Below, one piece after another: positions 27,781 to 34,569 of a stretch of 64,000 bases of DNA; the first letter of the stretch is position 1; each line of letters opens with the position of its first letter. The DNA is from Catillopecten margaritatus gill symbiont (GTDB taxonomy: Bacteria; Pseudomonadota; Gammaproteobacteria; PS1; Pseudothioglobaceae). Both the position numbers and the translations under genes were made by a program. Under the pieces are notes generated by a model, which saw only the letters and a list, made by a program, of their open reading frames with translations, had not been told where the DNA came from and did no database searches. The stretch covers positions 682,001 to 746,000 of the forward strand of contig CP138327.1 in assembly GCA_037956075.1 (NCBI GenBank), given 5' to 3'.

Positions 27781-29241
27781 ATGAACTTACTAAAAACTGC
27801 CCTCACTTTTGACGATGTATTATTGGTCCCTGCCCATTCAACCACGATGCCTAAAGAAGTTAATTTAACGACACAATTAACCAAAACAATTACCCTTAAT
27901 ACCCCAATTTTATCGGCAGCAATGGACACCGTAACCGAAGCAAAATTGGCAATTACCATGGCACAAGAAGGGGGGATTGGCATCGTGCATAAAAATATGT
28001 CGATTGCAGAGCAAGCGGCAGAAGTGCATAAAGTTAAGCGGTTTGAATCTGGCATTATTAGAGAGCCTGTAACCATCGATGCAAAAGCAACGATTAGGGA
28101 TGTCTATGCCAAACAGCAGAAATATAAAATTTCAGCCCTGCCTGTGGTTGACGGCAACACCATTATCGGTATGGTAACCAGTCGTGATGTGCGTTTTGAG
28201 ACGAATTTTGATAATTCTGTGGCAAGCGTAATGACACCGCAAAACAAATTAATTACCGTTAAAGAAGGCACAGCGATGGATAAAGTGCGTGCCCTATTGC
28301 ACGAACACCGCATTGAACGCGTAGTGATTACAGGTGATAATTTCAAATTGCAAGGGATGATTACTGTGCGTGATATTCAAAATTCAACCGATTTCCCCAA
28401 TGCCTGCAAAGACGAAAAAGAACAATTGCGTGTTGGTGCCGCCGTTGGCGTGGCTGCTGGCACGGGTGAACGCATTGATGCATTGGTTGTAGCAGGCGTT
28501 GATGTGATTGTGATTGACACCGCACATGGGCATTCCCAAGGCGTGATTGACCGTGTTAAAAAAACCAAAGCCAAACACCCGAGCCTTAACATTATCGCTG
28601 GCAATATCGCTACAGGTGCAGCAGCACTCGATTTAGTCAAAGCAGGGGCAGACTGCGTCAAAGTCGGCATCGGCCCTGGCAGTATTTGCACCACGCGTAT
28701 CGTTGCCGGTGTTGGTGTGCCACAAATCACAGCAATTTCTGATGTTGCCGAAGCCTTGAAAGGCACAGGCGTGCCACTCATTGCTGATGGGGGTATTCGC
28801 TACTCAGGCGACATCGCTAAAGCCTTTGCCGCTGGTGCATATTGCGTTATGCTCGGCTCAATGCTAGCTGGCACAGAAGAATCCCCAGGTGAAGTGGAGC
28901 TTTATCAAGGTCGAGCCTATAAATCTTACCGTGGCATGGGTTCAATCGGTGCAATGAATCAAGCGCATGGCTCATCTGATAGATACTTCCAATCAGATTC
29001 TAAAGCCGACAAATTGGTCCCAGAAGGTATTGAGGGTCGTGTCCCTTTTAAGGGCTCTATTCGCCCTATCATTCACCAAATGATAGGCGGTGTTAGATCA
29101 TCAATGGGTTATACAGGTTGTGCAACATTGGATAAAATGCGTGTTGATGCGACCTTTGTTCAAGTTACTTCGGCAGGTATGGTAGAGTCACATGTTCACG
29201 ATGTTTCAATCACCAAAGAAGCCCCTAACTACCACCAATAA
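27781..29241 (+). CDS. guaB: Inosine-5'-monophosphate dehydrogenase
   Basis: 486 residues, normal length. It oxidises IMP to XMP with NAD, the first step to GMP. Seen: [13 protein letters not shown] start, two CBS domains inserted at about residues 95-205 (EPVTID... and MTPQNKLIT...), the catalytic cysteine loop [13 protein letters not shown] near residue 300, [15 protein letters not shown] near 337 and [11 protein letters not shown] near the C-terminus. No guaA follows; instead the accessory region begins right after the stop. Confidence 0.96.
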   Translation: MNLLKTALTFDDVLLVPAHSTTMPKEVNLTTQLTKTITLNTPILSAAMDTVTEAKLAITMAQEGGIGIVHKNMSIAEQAAEVHKVKRFESGIIREPVTIDAKATIRDVYAKQQKYKISALPVVDGNTIIGMVTSRDVRFETNFDNSVASVMTPQNKLITVKEGTAMDKVRALLHEHRIERVVITGDNFKLQGMITVRDIQNSTDFPNACKDEKEQLRVGAAVGVAAGTGERIDALVVAGVDVIVIDTAHGHSQGVIDRVKKTKAKHPSLNIIAGNIATGAAALDLVKAGADCVKVGIGPGSICTTRIVAGVGVPQITAISDVAEALKGTGVPLIADGGIRYSGDIAKAFAAGAYCVMLGSMLAGTEESPGEVELYQGRAYKSYRGMGSIGAMNQAHGSSDRYFQSDSKADKLVPEGIEGRVPFKGSIRPIIHQMIGGVRSSMGYTGCATLDKMRVDATFVQVTSAGMVESHVHDVSITKEAPNYHQ

Positions 29242-29248
29242 TTGTTTG

Positions 29249-29716
29249 TTAAAATAATAATTTTTTTCGATACTCGTGAGTGAGTGCTGCAAATAATGCG
29301 GCACCTCCCATAACAACATTTTTTGACCTAGCCTTAACTTCCCTAATCCAAAGATAGAAAGTGTGAATATGGCGTTAAGCCTTGCTATCACAGTGTTTTA
29401 AAAAAATATTAGTGCCACCCAGTGGTTCCACGGTGATTTTTTTTGAAATACCCCAGGGTAGCCTCTCTTGGCTAAAGCCAATTCACCTTCTACTGTGGTA
29501 GTGAGGATTGGTATCAGATTTGCATTTTCTATTTTTGGATTAGGGAACCTGTACTTCAATAAAAGCACCCTCTTCTTTACGAATAACGGCATCAATGCCA
29601 CTGTCGTCAATTAAGGGCATATAAATATCAATGCCTTCTTTTAACATTAATCCTGTCACCCAAAATTCAATGCGTTTTCCAAATCCAGCAGAGTGTCTAA
29701 ATGATGTACTTACATG
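29249..29716 (-). pseudogene. Disrupted nuclease-like ORF (GID...EVQVKAR motif) in a cassette, split by a family B element
   Basis: Reading the minus strand from 29716, one frame gives FGKRIEFWVTGLMLKEGIDI, YMPLIDDSGIDAVIRKEEG and FIEVQV, then stops inside a 205-bp element. If the element and one copy of its 5-bp flank are removed, the frame continues with KARSKNVVMGGAALFAAL and THEYRKKLLF before a stop at 29249-29251. The D...E-x-Q-V-K pattern resembles PD-(D/E)XK nuclease-fold proteins. No good start codon exists and the end looks frameshifted at an A7 run (one A fewer gives RKNYYF). Non-functional as it stands. Confidence 0.6.
29341..29545. mobile_element. Miniature inverted-repeat element, family B, complete copy
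   Basis: 205 bp bounded by inverted repeats of about 25 bp (22 matches): CCCTAATCCAAAGATAGAAA on the plus strand at the left end and CCCTAATCCAAAAATAGAAA on the minus strand at the right end. Flanks are AACTT (29336-29340) and AACCT (29546-29550), a 5-bp duplication with one change. Its removal restores the host reading frame, which is good evidence for a real insertion. No transposase is encoded. Confidence 0.7.
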
Positions 29717-29720
29717 TCAT

Positions 29721-29765
29721 CCTAACGCTTGAATTCAGCTGCTGGCTGGAATGATTTGTTAGGTG
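29721..29765 (-). other. attC-like integron recombination site, short
   Basis: On the minus strand the site starts CACCTAAC and ends GCGTTAGG, the inverse core sites of integron attC elements (RYYYAAC and GTTRRRY, last base off). Inside, ATTCCAGC and GCTGAAT pair with one extra unpaired base, the kind of extrahelical base that sets attC strand choice. Length is about 45 bp. Its TAACAAATCATTC and TTCAAGCGTTAG parts resemble classic cassette sites. Confidence 0.6.
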
Positions 29766-29789
29766 TTTTTAAATAATTAATGTTTGTGT

Positions 29790-29869
29790 CCCCTTATCTC
29801 AGTAACCAGCGCATTTGTAGTGAGTGCAGCGAACGAAAAATGCATCCGCGTTTACGGCATTGTTAGGGG
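29790..29869 (-). other. attC-like integron recombination site following the HEPN gene
   Basis: On the minus strand the site starts CCCCTAACAATGCCG and ends TGAGATAAGGGG. The gene stop codon TAA is within the CCCCTAAC core, common for cassettes. Inner arms pair imperfectly: GTAA with TTAC and GCATTT with AAATGC, around a roughly 20-base loop. The left core is the exact complement of GTTAGGGG found at the other end of the gene (30817-30824), as expected if both derive from one circular cassette. The downstream core (GATAAGGGG) is degenerate. Confidence 0.6.
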
Positions 29870-30798
29870 TATTCTTCATCTTTTTTCAATGCCTGCGACA
29901 CGTAATTAATAAGCGATATAGCTTTTAAACTATTCACTTTGCTTCCATAGTTTAATGATTCTCCGTGTAATACCATATGCCTATTAAGAAGATTAAACCC
30001 TTTTTCTCGTTCATGCTCAGAGGCGCTAATTGGGATACTGGCCGCCAATGGGCTTAATAGCGCTGCTTTGTATGTATCTGCCGCCACTTGTTCAACATAA
30101 ATCGCCGTTCTAGGCTTTCTGTCTTTCCTCATAAACAGGTATTGACCAACAACTTCTTTACATATTCCGTCTGTTTGCGCAAGCAAAACAGGGATTGATA
30201 AAAAGTATTCTCCATTGCGATGCGCTTTGATAACAGAGCTTATGATATGTGACCTGTGAGGAAATTGATCACTAAATGATTTTTCTATTTCACCCAGTTG
30301 ATTCTCAAAATACTCTGTTAAAGCCTCCTCAACCTCGTTGATTTCACCACTCGATATTGCCCTTTTTATTTTCCAAAGACTCGAAAGTGGCATATTGAAA
30401 TCTAAATACCAGCCGTGTTGAGCTAGCAACAACAGAGCTTCTTGAATTTTCGGGGGTAACTCCCTAAAAGAACGCTGCAATTCCTCAAAGGCGGGACTAA
30501 TTATGCCACTGAGGGATTTTTGGTATTGTTCTGTTTGCTTTGCAAAGGGACTTAGATCGGGCAAACGATAGCTGGGTAACTTTAAACCCTCGAACGCTTT
30601 CTGTAGTTTTCTTTGCTCTTCCAAGAAGGGTTCTAATGGTGACTTAAGTGCTTTTTGCAACTCAAGTGTTGGGCGCATGGCTTTTTCTATCGCTTTCTGA
30701 GCTTGCATAACTGGCTCTAACTGCCCATGAAGTCGATCAGATATTTGTTTCCATTCTTTGAGGTGCTTTTCTAGAGTATCCATCCCGTTTCTATTCAT
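29863..30798 (-). CDS. Putative HEPN-domain protein carried as an integron cassette
   Basis: 311 residues, not an assigned family. Residues 1-110 are helical, rich in K, E, Q and P (KALKSPLEPFLEEQRKLQ). The rest is mostly helical with a segment YFLSIPVLLAQTDGICKEV, and near residue 275 NRHMVLHGESLNYGS contains R-x4-H, the motif of HEPN ribonucleases, in the R-H-x-x-x-HG form followed by an N-x-L-x-A helix seen in several abortive-infection-type proteins. RNA cleavage in phage defence or a toxin role is inference. It lies between attC-like sites, starting 18 bp after a GTTAGGGG core, next to an insertion sequence. Confidence 0.65.
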   Translation of the reverse strand: MNRNGMDTLEKHLKEWKQISDRLHGQLEPVMQAQKAIEKAMRPTLELQKALKSPLEPFLEEQRKLQKAFEGLKLPSYRLPDLSPFAKQTEQYQKSLSGIISPAFEELQRSFRELPPKIQEALLLLAQHGWYLDFNMPLSSLWKIKRAISSGEINEVEEALTEYFENQLGEIEKSFSDQFPHRSHIISSVIKAHRNGEYFLSIPVLLAQTDGICKEVVGQYLFMRKDRKPRTAIYVEQVAADTYKAALLSPLAASIPISASEHEREKGFNLLNRHMVLHGESLNYGSKVNSLKAISLINYVSQALKKDEEYP

Positions 30799-30816
30799 TG
30801 CCTCGAACCTTTTTTA

Positions 30817-30824
30817 CCCCTAAC
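30817..30824 (-). other. Upstream cassette boundary core site (GTTAGGGG)
   Basis: On the minus strand GTTAGGGG precedes the HEPN gene by 18 bp. It is the exact complement of the CCCCTAAC core at the far end of that gene. Integron cassettes are excised between the G and the first T, so the cassette would run from 30823 to about 29798. Confidence 0.5.
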
Positions 30825-30917
30825 TATTTATTAGTTACAAAATATATCAATGACTGTATGTATCTTATTAACAATCAATATATTTGAGTAACTTTAACTA
30901 AAAATATAGGGTCTTAA

Positions 30918-31610
30918 CTAGTTAAGCGGCTCTTTTCTAAAATTATCAAGTAAGATTTTATACATATCTTGCTTACGATTATTAAATCTAAATTCACATT
31001 CTTTAAGATGATATTTAAACATTTTTTTATTCATTCCTTTAAATTTTACTAGTCTAATTTTAGCATAACCCCAAAAAGATTCGATGCCGTTAATATGAGA
31101 ATTTCCTCTGGCAAATTCATTCTTACCATGATGAACACGATAATGCTTTTTATAGCCAAAATCTACCAAGCCATTATATCCACGCCATCCGTCAGAATTA
31201 ATAATACTATCTGTTGATGTTTTGTCTTTTATTATGCTGTGAAGGGTTATTCTATCGCACTTTTCTATAATTTGAGTATAAACCTTATCACCTCGTTTCA
31301 ATAAGCCAAATACGATTATCTTGCCCCTGGCACCTCGGCCGCGTTTCCCACGGACGCGCCGAGCACCAAAGTAGCTTTCATCAACTTCAATCTGCCCCAC
31401 TAGTGGGGCAGATTGAAGTTGATATTGGTCTGATAATTCAAAAATTCTTATCCTTACAAGTGTCAAAATTTTATTAACAGTGTTTAAATTTAGATTGGTT
31501 AATTGTGCTATTTGAGTAGCGCTTAAATCCACTGAAAAATATTTAATAACTTCTCTAAATTTTGCCTCTGAAAGTCTTGAACGGTTGTAATACTTATTTT
31601 TCCTTTTCAT
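30918..31610 (-). CDS. IS1595-family (ISXO2-like) DDE transposase
   Basis: 230 residues from ATG at 31610; a TTG at 31628 would add six. The DDE domain is evident: first Asp in GQIEVDESYFGARRVRGKRG, second in INSDGWRGYNGL, and the HGKNEFARGNSHINGIESFWG stretch carrying the H-x-N-x-I-E/N signature. The N-terminal helix-turn-helix region (LSATQIAQLTNLNLNTVNKI) would bind the ends. The zinc ribbon of some IS1595 members is absent. The stop lies inside the left terminal repeat. The gene holds a 44-bp perfect palindrome (31380-31423) just before the first Asp. Confidence 0.92.
   Translation of the reverse strand: MKRKNKYYNRSRLSEAKFREVIKYFSVDLSATQIAQLTNLNLNTVNKILTLVRIRIFELSDQYQLQSAPLVGQIEVDESYFGARRVRGKRGRGARGKIIVFGLLKRGDKVYTQIIEKCDRITLHSIIKDKTSTDSIINSDGWRGYNGLVDFGYKKHYRVHHGKNEFARGNSHINGIESFWGYAKIRLVKFKGMNKKMFKYHLKECEFRFNNRKQDMYKILLDNFRKEPLN
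31380..31423. repeat. 44-bp perfect palindrome inside the transposase gene
   Basis: ATCAACTTCAATCTGCCCCA on the left arm is mirrored exactly by its complement on the right arm, with CTAG in the centre and no spacer. It encodes residues up to the catalytic VDE. Such a perfect palindrome could form a cruciform in DNA or a very stable hairpin in the mRNA. Confidence 0.9.
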
Positions 31611-31909
31611 AACTAGTATTTTAAGCAATTAAAAATTGCTTAACTAGTTAAGACCCAAAATATATTTAATATCGGTCGTTTTAAGTTAACAATATTAAAT
31701 ATAACGATAAAACTACAACTTTTAAATTGCGATTTCAACGGCTTTATTATACTGAAAATTTTTATCATTCCCACAATGTATTTTTTGCTGCTCATGGGTG
31801 CGTCTTCGCTGGGGTTGGAAAGTTAAAATGCTTTCGTAGCAAGGTCAGTATATTGGAATAAAAAACAGATTAAGGGGTTTGGTGGGTGCGCTGAGTAGTG
31901 GACTTGAGG

Positions 31910-32650
31910 CTATAGATTGCAGATTGGGCAAGATTTGTCTTTATTGAGGGTAAGGGTTCTGAAATTCATATCCAGTGCATCGATAATCATTAATTTAGAG
32001 GTGAGTTGTTCGCCTAAATTTAGCAGGACTTTTAAGGCTTGCAGGGCTTGTAAAGTGCCGAGAATGCCAGCGACGGGGGCGAGAATGCCATTGCTGCTAC
32101 AGGTTTCATCGTTGTTGCCGGTGGCGGGATATAGGCATTGGTAGCAGGGGTGGTTTTTTTCGTAGCCTTTGAAGGTGGACAGTTGCCCTTCGAAACGGAT
32201 GACGGCGGCGGATATTAACGGGGTTTTGTGGGTAACGCAGGCTTGGTTGATTTTGAAACGGGTGTCAAAGTTATCGGTGCCGTCGAGGACGATGTTGGAT
32301 TTTTGCACCCATTCGCCGATGTTGCTTGCGTTTAGATTGGTGAGCGTGGTGATTTTGATGTTGGGGTTGATGGCAGATAGGGTTTCTTTGGCGGAGGTTA
32401 CTTTGTCTTTACCGATGTCGTTTGTGGTGTGGATGATTTGGCGTTGTAAGTTGGAGAGTTCCACTTGATCGAAATCGGCTAAGATGAGGTGTCCGACACC
32501 TGCGGCGGCGAGGTATAGGGCACTGGGCGAGCCTAAACCGCCTACGCCAATTAACAATAGGGTTGAATCGAGCAGGGTTTGCTGCCCTGCTATGTCAATT
32601 TCTGGAAGCATAATTTGTCGGGAATATCTCAGTAATGTTTCGTCATTCAT
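31910..32650 (-). CDS. moeB: Molybdopterin-synthase adenylyltransferase MoeB (or ThiF)
   Basis: 246 residues, E1-like enzyme. It adenylates the C-terminal glycine of MoaD (or ThiS) for sulfur transfer. Seen: RYSRQIMLPEI start, nucleotide-binding GVGGLGSPSALYLAAAGVG near residue 35, ADFDQVELSNLQRQ near 58, DGTDNFDTR near 123 and zinc cysteines CYQC (near 173) with CPIC at the C-terminus. Length and lack of a rhodanese domain fit both MoeB and ThiF. No other molybdopterin or thiamine gene is adjacent, so the exact partner is open. Confidence 0.85.
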   Translation of the reverse strand: MNDETLLRYSRQIMLPEIDIAGQQTLLDSTLLLIGVGGLGSPSALYLAAAGVGHLILADFDQVELSNLQRQIIHTTNDIGKDKVTSAKETLSAINPNIKITTLTNLNASNIGEWVQKSNIVLDGTDNFDTRFKINQACVTHKTPLISAAVIRFEGQLSTFKGYEKNHPCYQCLYPATGNNDETCSSNGILAPVAGILGTLQALQALKVLLNLGEQLTSKLMIIDALDMNFRTLTLNKDKSCPICNL

Positions 32651-32687
32651 AGGCTAAAATTATACTATTTATTTAACGCAGAAAAGT

Positions 32688-33761
32688 ATGAACAACACGA
32701 CACCGTATGAACATGGTTTTATTCTGAGCCTATTAGTTTTAGCCATTGGCGGTATGTTGTGGCTGTTTTCTCCTTTTATTCCTGCGTTGTTTTTGGCGTT
32801 GTTGATTGCGATTGCTACTTTTACACACTATCGCCGATTAAAAAACAGATATTCGGAGGCAAGGGCTGCGTTGATAATGACGCTTTTGGTAACGGTGGCC
32901 TTGATTATGCCGTTGAGTTATATTTTACTTGTCAGTGGGTTGGAGATTTCGACGCTGATACAGATGATAAATACCGATTTTGATGCGACAAAAATCAATC
33001 AAATATTTCATCAAGTTATTACGGGATTGCCGTTATCAGAATCAATAAAAATGACTTTGGATACTGCGTTTAGTAGTAATTTGGATGGTTTGTTAGCGAA
33101 TGCCAAAGATTTTGCGTTGAGTATTTTGAAAAGTATTGTGGCTTTGTCTTCTCACCTTGTGTTCTTTTTGATTATCACGGTTTTCTCGTTGTATTATTTT
33201 TATATTGATGGTGAGAATACGATAAAAAAATTAAAAGATTTGTCGCCTTTGGAAAATCGTCTCGATAGTATTTTATTCGGTCAATTTACCAATCTTGCTA
33301 TTGCCTTGGTTGGTAGCGTGTTTATTGTCGCCTTGTTGCAAGGAGTGGTGTTTTCTATCGGAGTGATGTGGATTGGGCTACCCGCCTTATTCTTTGGCGT
33401 AGCAATGGCGTTGGCGAGTTTTATCCCTGTGTTGGGTGGGATGATTATTTGGTTGCCTCTAACATTGTATCTCTATGCACAAGGGCAAACGATGGATGCA
33501 ATGATTATTTTGTTATTTGGCGCGGGCTTTGTTGGCACGATTATTGACAACATTATTCGACCGATGATTACTAAAAAGCTGTCAAGTAAAGGGCGGAAAA
33601 ACGCATTAAACCATACATTAATTACGGTGTTGTCAACTTTGGCAGGCATTATTCAATTTGGGGTTTTGGGTTTGTTTATCGGGCCGATTATTGCGGCGAT
33701 GGCAATTAGTATTTTTGATGTGTATGAAATTAAATACTCGGATACATTAGATAAATCGTAA
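32688..33761 (+). CDS. PerM/AI-2E-family transporter
   Basis: 357 residues with about seven or eight membrane helices, the AI-2E transport (DUF20) family. Seen: tandem N-terminal helices, a soluble segment at about residues 95-155, and the C-terminal block LASFIPVLGGMIIWLPLTLYLY, GTIIDNIIRPMI and the end GLFIGPIIAAMAISIFDVY. Substrates differ among members (quorum signals, sodium/proton exchange), so none is given. It is divergent from moeB with 37 bp between starts. Confidence 0.85.
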   Translation: MNNTTPYEHGFILSLLVLAIGGMLWLFSPFIPALFLALLIAIATFTHYRRLKNRYSEARAALIMTLLVTVALIMPLSYILLVSGLEISTLIQMINTDFDATKINQIFHQVITGLPLSESIKMTLDTAFSSNLDGLLANAKDFALSILKSIVALSSHLVFFLIITVFSLYYFYIDGENTIKKLKDLSPLENRLDSILFGQFTNLAIALVGSVFIVALLQGVVFSIGVMWIGLPALFFGVAMALASFIPVLGGMIIWLPLTLYLYAQGQTMDAMIILLFGAGFVGTIIDNIIRPMITKKLSSKGRKNALNHTLITVLSTLAGIIQFGVLGLFIGPIIAAMAISIFDVYEIKYSDTLDKS

Positions 33762-33765
33762 CTGA

Positions 33766-33771
33766 TATAAT
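33766..33771 (+). promoter_or_regulatory. Likely -10 box for the downstream unknown gene
   Basis: TATAAT preceded by TGA sits 5 bp after the perM-like stop and 28 bp before the next ATG. No obvious -35 hexamer. Confidence 0.4.
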
Positions 33772-33799
33772 AGCCAACTTAACAAACTTACCCAACATC

Positions 33800-34270
33800 A
33801 TGATTAATAAACTCGTTAAATTTTTAGAAAACAATTATCCTGATAGTAATATCAATGATTATTTAGACGCTAAATTTATTCAACTAACAAGCCCACAACT
33901 CAAGCAAATTGCCGATGCACTTAAAAGTGGCGAGTTGAAAATCAAACCTGCGTCCAGTTGTGGTGCAGAACGATTTGTTTTTAGTTTTGGCAAAACGGCT
34001 ATCTTAGTGCAAAAAGACACGACAGACTCACCGGCTGTTTATCAAGCAGAATTCTCTTGGGAAACGGACTTTATGGCAATTCATTCAACACGCAGCAAGG
34101 GTAAAGGCTTTTACTTTATCACTTTTGAGTTTGATGATGAGTATCAAGTTTCCCTTAAAGATACCGACAAGAGATTGGAAGACCAAGTTAGAAATGTTGA
34201 GCAAGACGAGGCAATGATTGACAAGGTGATGCCTGTTTTAAAAGGCTTTATGTCGGCAATTTCTGAGTGA
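33800..34270 (+). CDS. Uncharacterised small protein
   Basis: 156 residues, soluble, no signal peptide or membrane helix. The N-terminus has a charged helical stretch; the centre is beta-rich (ERFVFSFGKTAILVQKDTT, AVYQAEFSWETDFM, GFYFITFEFDDEYQVSL), and the C-terminus is helical (EAMIDKVMPVLKGFMSAI). I do not recognise a family. It has its own -10 box and its stop directly abuts the convergent ihfA stop, with no room for a terminator between them. Confidence 0.65.
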   Translation: MINKLVKFLENNYPDSNINDYLDAKFIQLTSPQLKQIADALKSGELKIKPASSCGAERFVFSFGKTAILVQKDTTDSPAVYQAEFSWETDFMAIHSTRSKGKGFYFITFEFDDEYQVSLKDTDKRLEDQVRNVEQDEAMIDKVMPVLKGFMSAISE

Positions 34271-34555
34271 TTAACCCTGTTGAGTTATCCTTTTCAACTT
34301 AACACCCGCTTTAAAAGTTGCCACAGTTCTTGCTGAAATAGTAACAGGATCGCCTGTTTTTGGATTTCTACCTGGTCGAGCAACTTTGCTTCTAACGATA
34401 AAATTACCAAACCCAGAGAGTTTAACATCTTCGCCTTTGGCGAGTGTGGCTTTAATCGTATCGAAAAAATCATTAGTCACAGATAGCGCTTGACTGTGAC
34501 TAATGTCCACTTGTTTTGCCAATAAATCAGCAATATCTTTTTTGGTAATTGACAT
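34271..34555 (-). CDS. ihfA: Integration host factor alpha subunit
   Basis: 94 residues, DNABII family. IHF bends DNA by nearly 180 degrees in recombination, replication and transcription. Seen: the DNA-binding arm signature GFGNFIVRSKVARPGRNPKTGDPV and SARTVATFKAGVKLK. Its place directly after pheT, as in E. coli, and the RNPKTG form favour IhfA over HU. Only 14 bp separate it from pheT. Confidence 0.92.
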   Translation of the reverse strand: MSITKKDIADLLAKQVDISHSQALSVTNDFFDTIKATLAKGEDVKLSGFGNFIVRSKVARPGRNPKTGDPVTISARTVATFKAGVKLKRITQQG

Positions 34556-34569
34556 TATTTATTTCCTTT

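Larger units (their letters stand above)
30909..31656 (-). mobile_element. Complete IS1595-family insertion sequence (ISXO2-like)
   Basis: 748 bp with perfect 19-bp terminal inverted repeats GGGTCTTAACTAGTTAAGC. An exact 8-bp target duplication AAAATATA flanks it (30901-30908 and 31657-31664); 8 bp is the IS1595 family norm. One transposase gene fills the element. Perfect repeats and duplication suggest a recent insertion, between the integron-like cassette and moeB. Confidence 0.92.

Noticed and set aside
28377..28781. 134-codon open frame opposite guaB
   Set aside because: Shadow of a real gene; composition follows the codons of guaB.
31657..31909. Gap after the insertion sequence examined for another attC site or integron integrase
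   Set aside because: No RYYYAAC/GTTRRRY pair with a hairpin and no ORF were found.
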